Below, piece by piece: positions 32,492 to 34,112 of a stretch of DNA of 34,112 bases. A program made the position numbers and the translations under genes. The stretch is from positions 1 to 34,112 of the forward strand of contig JAIOSJ010000269.1 in NCBI GenBank assembly GCA_021107705.1. The letters are read 5' to 3'. This stretch comes from Thermoanaerobaculales bacterium. GTDB taxonomy: Bacteria > Acidobacteriota > Thermoanaerobaculia > Thermoanaerobaculales > Sulfomarinibacteraceae. The notes under the pieces are model-generated. The model worked only from the letters and a program-made list of their open reading frames with translations. It searched no databases and had not been told where the DNA came from. How positions within the stretch are numbered: the stretch's first letter is position 1; each line of letters starts with the position of its first letter.

Positions 32492-33205
32492 CTAGTCGAA
32501 ATCATCCAAGGAAAGAATTCCTTTCAGAAAGCCTTCCAACGCCTGCCCACTCTGGTCTTCAAGATCCAGAAACCGAATTCCGATCCCACTCACCTGATCT
32601 CGGGCGTCAATCGTGTGGCGAACAACCTCGGCCCGGCCGGTCACGACCTTCTCGCTCTCGGGAACCGCAAAAGAAAAGTTGAACCTTTGGCCGACTTCAA
32701 GCATGTTTGAAGTTCCCAAAAGCATGCCCGACTGCGAAATATTCTGAGTGAAGGTGCGAATCTTGCAATCGCGCTCGCCCAACGGCATCTGCAGACGAAC
32801 CATCAGCCGGGCTGACGCCCGGGGTGAGACGTCCACGACCTCTGCGATCACGCTGTTCAGTCCAGATGTCTCTTCGACTGAGATCACCCGATTCACTCCC
32901 CTGCCGATGAACGCCACCGCCCTCTTCAGGCTCTCCGGAAAGGTCAGAACCACGAGACCTGCACCGCGGCTGAGACTGTCGGAGGATCTCACCTCCTTGA
33001 GAAAGAGATCAAAAGACCTGTTACCGAAGGGATAGGTTACGACAATGACGTCATAGAGAGTCTTGGTCGCTGCATCGACAACTTCGCTCCAACCACAGGC
33101 GTGATCAGCATCGAACCCCTCGGGGGAAGGAAAAAGGCCCCAAAACTTGGTCGACTCGTCGGTCGCAAACAGAATTTTCCTGCTCGTTTGATGACTCTGG
33201 TTCAT
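32492..33205 (-). CDS. PilZ-domain protein with N-terminal receiver-like region
   Basis: A 237-residue protein. Residues ~1-115 look like a degenerate response-regulator fold (KILFATDEST at the start, LYDVIVVTYPFG and GAGLVVLTFP as core strands). Residues ~125-232 are a PilZ domain with the arginine motif (ARLMVRL) and NISQSGMLLG, the binding signature for cyclic di-GMP. The receiver part lacks a clear phosphoacceptor aspartate in the usual position. Such proteins couple c-di-GMP to motility or surface behaviour. It lies 12 bp from the convergent DUF1343 gene. No ribosome site is evident. Confidence 0.85.
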   Translation of the reverse strand: MNQSHQTSRKILFATDESTKFWGLFPSPEGFDADHACGWSEVVDAATKTLYDVIVVTYPFGNRSFDLFLKEVRSSDSLSRGAGLVVLTFPESLKRAVAFIGRGVNRVISVEETSGLNSVIAEVVDVSPRASARLMVRLQMPLGERDCKIRTFTQNISQSGMLLGTSNMLEVGQRFNFSFAVPESEKVVTGRAEVVRHTIDARDQVSGIGIRFLDLEDQSGQALEGFLKGILSLDDFD

Positions 33206-33402
33206 TAGACATGAGTTTAACCCAAATTGAGCGATTCTTATCGGCGATCTGCACCAAGCCCGACCTCCTAAGAAACTCCCCGCGTTTGTGGGAAACTTCT
33301 CGCCAGCTATCTACTGCGGGCGGCGCGTGACAGCCTTCGCGACGAAACCCGGTGGGAGGATCGGACTAAGGAGCGGTGCACATGGGGATACGAAAATGGG
33401 AT

Positions 33403-34112
33403 CTATTTCTGCGCAGGTTCCAGAAGCCACCGACGCCTTTTTCGATCGTGACCAACGACCCGGAGAACCACTTCCGAGCCCACCCAAAGGACCTTGAAGG
33501 GGCTCTTCTGCCTCGGTTGCGCCTCCACCAGATGGGCGTCCGTCCGCCACTGAACTCCCGTCGATCTCTCGAGGTCCTTGAAATGGATCTTGACCTCCAC
33601 CGGAGGCTCATTCAAGCGTACATAAAGCATGTGGGGCTTCATGCCGAGAACGATTCCCCGACGAAGCGGTCGATGTTCCATTTCCAATTCGACATCGCGT
33701 GCGAAGAGGCGATCCAGAACCAACTGCAAAACCTCTTTCTCCAGCGTCCGTTGCAGAGATTTACTACGATTCCCCGCCTCGACGATTTTCTCTCGAAGGA
33801 TCATGTCGCCGTCAGTCGGCTCTGCCGAAGAGGGCCCGTTCAGCTGTTCCAACGCCTCCTTGTGGGTGAAAATGCCGACAATTTCACGCATCGGAGACGA
33901 AAACCGAGCATAAACCGATGCACCGATCCCATAGTGTGCTCCCACTTTGTCACCAAAGAGAGACCGTCGATTCATCAGAATGGCGTGGCGCTCGATGGCC
34001 TCGGCGACACCCGGCCGAGCCCGCCTCGGCAGAGCTGCAAGATAGTCAGCAAGAGGCTGGTTCGCCGCTCGCCATCTCCAACGTGCCGAATCCAGATCGT
34101 GGAGCCGCACGA
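33403..34112 (-). CDS. RNase R/II-family exoribonuclease, C-terminal part (truncated by window end)
   Basis: At least 236 codons on the minus strand are open at the window edge, so the N-terminal part lies beyond 34112. The RNB-domain C-terminal signature HYGIGASVYARFSSPMREI (compare the HFGLALxxYTHFTSPIRRY of RNase R) is at ~60-78 of the visible part, followed by FTHKEAL. The last ~80 residues are a beta-rich OB/S1-like segment ending in basic KRRRWLLEPAQK. The enzyme degrades RNA from the 3' end. The catalytic aspartates lie outside the window. The 197 bp between it and the PilZ gene contain nothing recognisable. Confidence 0.88.
   Translation of the reverse strand, partial: VRLHDLDSARWRWRAANQPLADYLAALPRRARPGVAEAIERHAILMNRRSLFGDKVGAHYGIGASVYARFSSPMREIVGIFTHKEALEQLNGPSSAEPTDGDMILREKIVEAGNRSKSLQRTLEKEVLQLVLDRLFARDVELEMEHRPLRRGIVLGMKPHMLYVRLNEPPVEVKIHFKDLERSTGVQWRTDAHLVEAQPRQKSPFKVLWVGSEVVLRVVGHDRKRRRWLLEPAQK

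Overview
The window reads as a chromosomal segment of a Gram-negative bacterium with moderately high G+C. Signs of an outer membrane and secretion are a CsgG-family protein, a lipobox protein and several signal peptides. The mix of ECF sigma/anti-sigma modules, a LiaF-like gene next to LytTR sequence, rubrerythrin, an RNase E/G, fused malic enzyme and DUF1343/DUF4846 proteins would fit an Acidobacteriota-type (for example Thermoanaerobaculia-like) genome. That placement is inference; no rRNA or other phylogenetic marker was used.

Layout. 1-2539: the end of an ECF sigma gene overlapping a large membrane VWA protein. 2551-2852: a palindromic intergenic repeat. 2884-4985 (minus): rubrerythrin, then a CDF metal transporter overlapping ElbB. 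5076-16630 is a variable zone: a Fic protein with boxes upstream, a secreted-protein cluster with a tiny overlapping leader gene and a beta-helix surface protein, a stray 64-bp Fic fragment, a chloramphenicol-acetyltransferase-like gene, a LiaF-like gene fused by apparent deletion to a LytTR remnant, two bacterial-PH membrane proteins (one carrying an SRPBCC domain) and a nucleotidyltransferase/small-protein pair. Copies of one ~26-bp motif recur only through this zone.

16632-18760: an ATP-grasp-like gene overlapping miaA. 18989-19194: a second copy of the palindromic repeat. 19279-21458: ECF sigma, zinc-finger anti-sigma, exported DUF4097 protein and an intrinsic terminator. 21525-27079 (minus): DUF4846 lipoprotein, CsgG-like protein, small secreted protein, fabH, RNase E/G. 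27183-31268 (minus): malic enzyme/phosphotransacetylase fusion, D-Ala-D-Ala ligase and a HAD phosphatase. 31304-32479 (plus): a DUF1343/NamZ-type muramidase. 32492-34112 (minus): a PilZ protein and the C-terminal part of an RNase R/II-type exonuclease cut by the window edge.

Themes. Envelope surveillance and envelope building recur (two ECF modules, LiaF-like, Ddl, NamZ, CsgG-like, PH-domain proteins). Housekeeping genes flank a patchwork middle that carries most of the oddities: gene remnants, dispersed repeats and a candidate two-gene conflict module. No CRISPR array, rRNA gene, intact transposase or convincing complete tRNA was seen.
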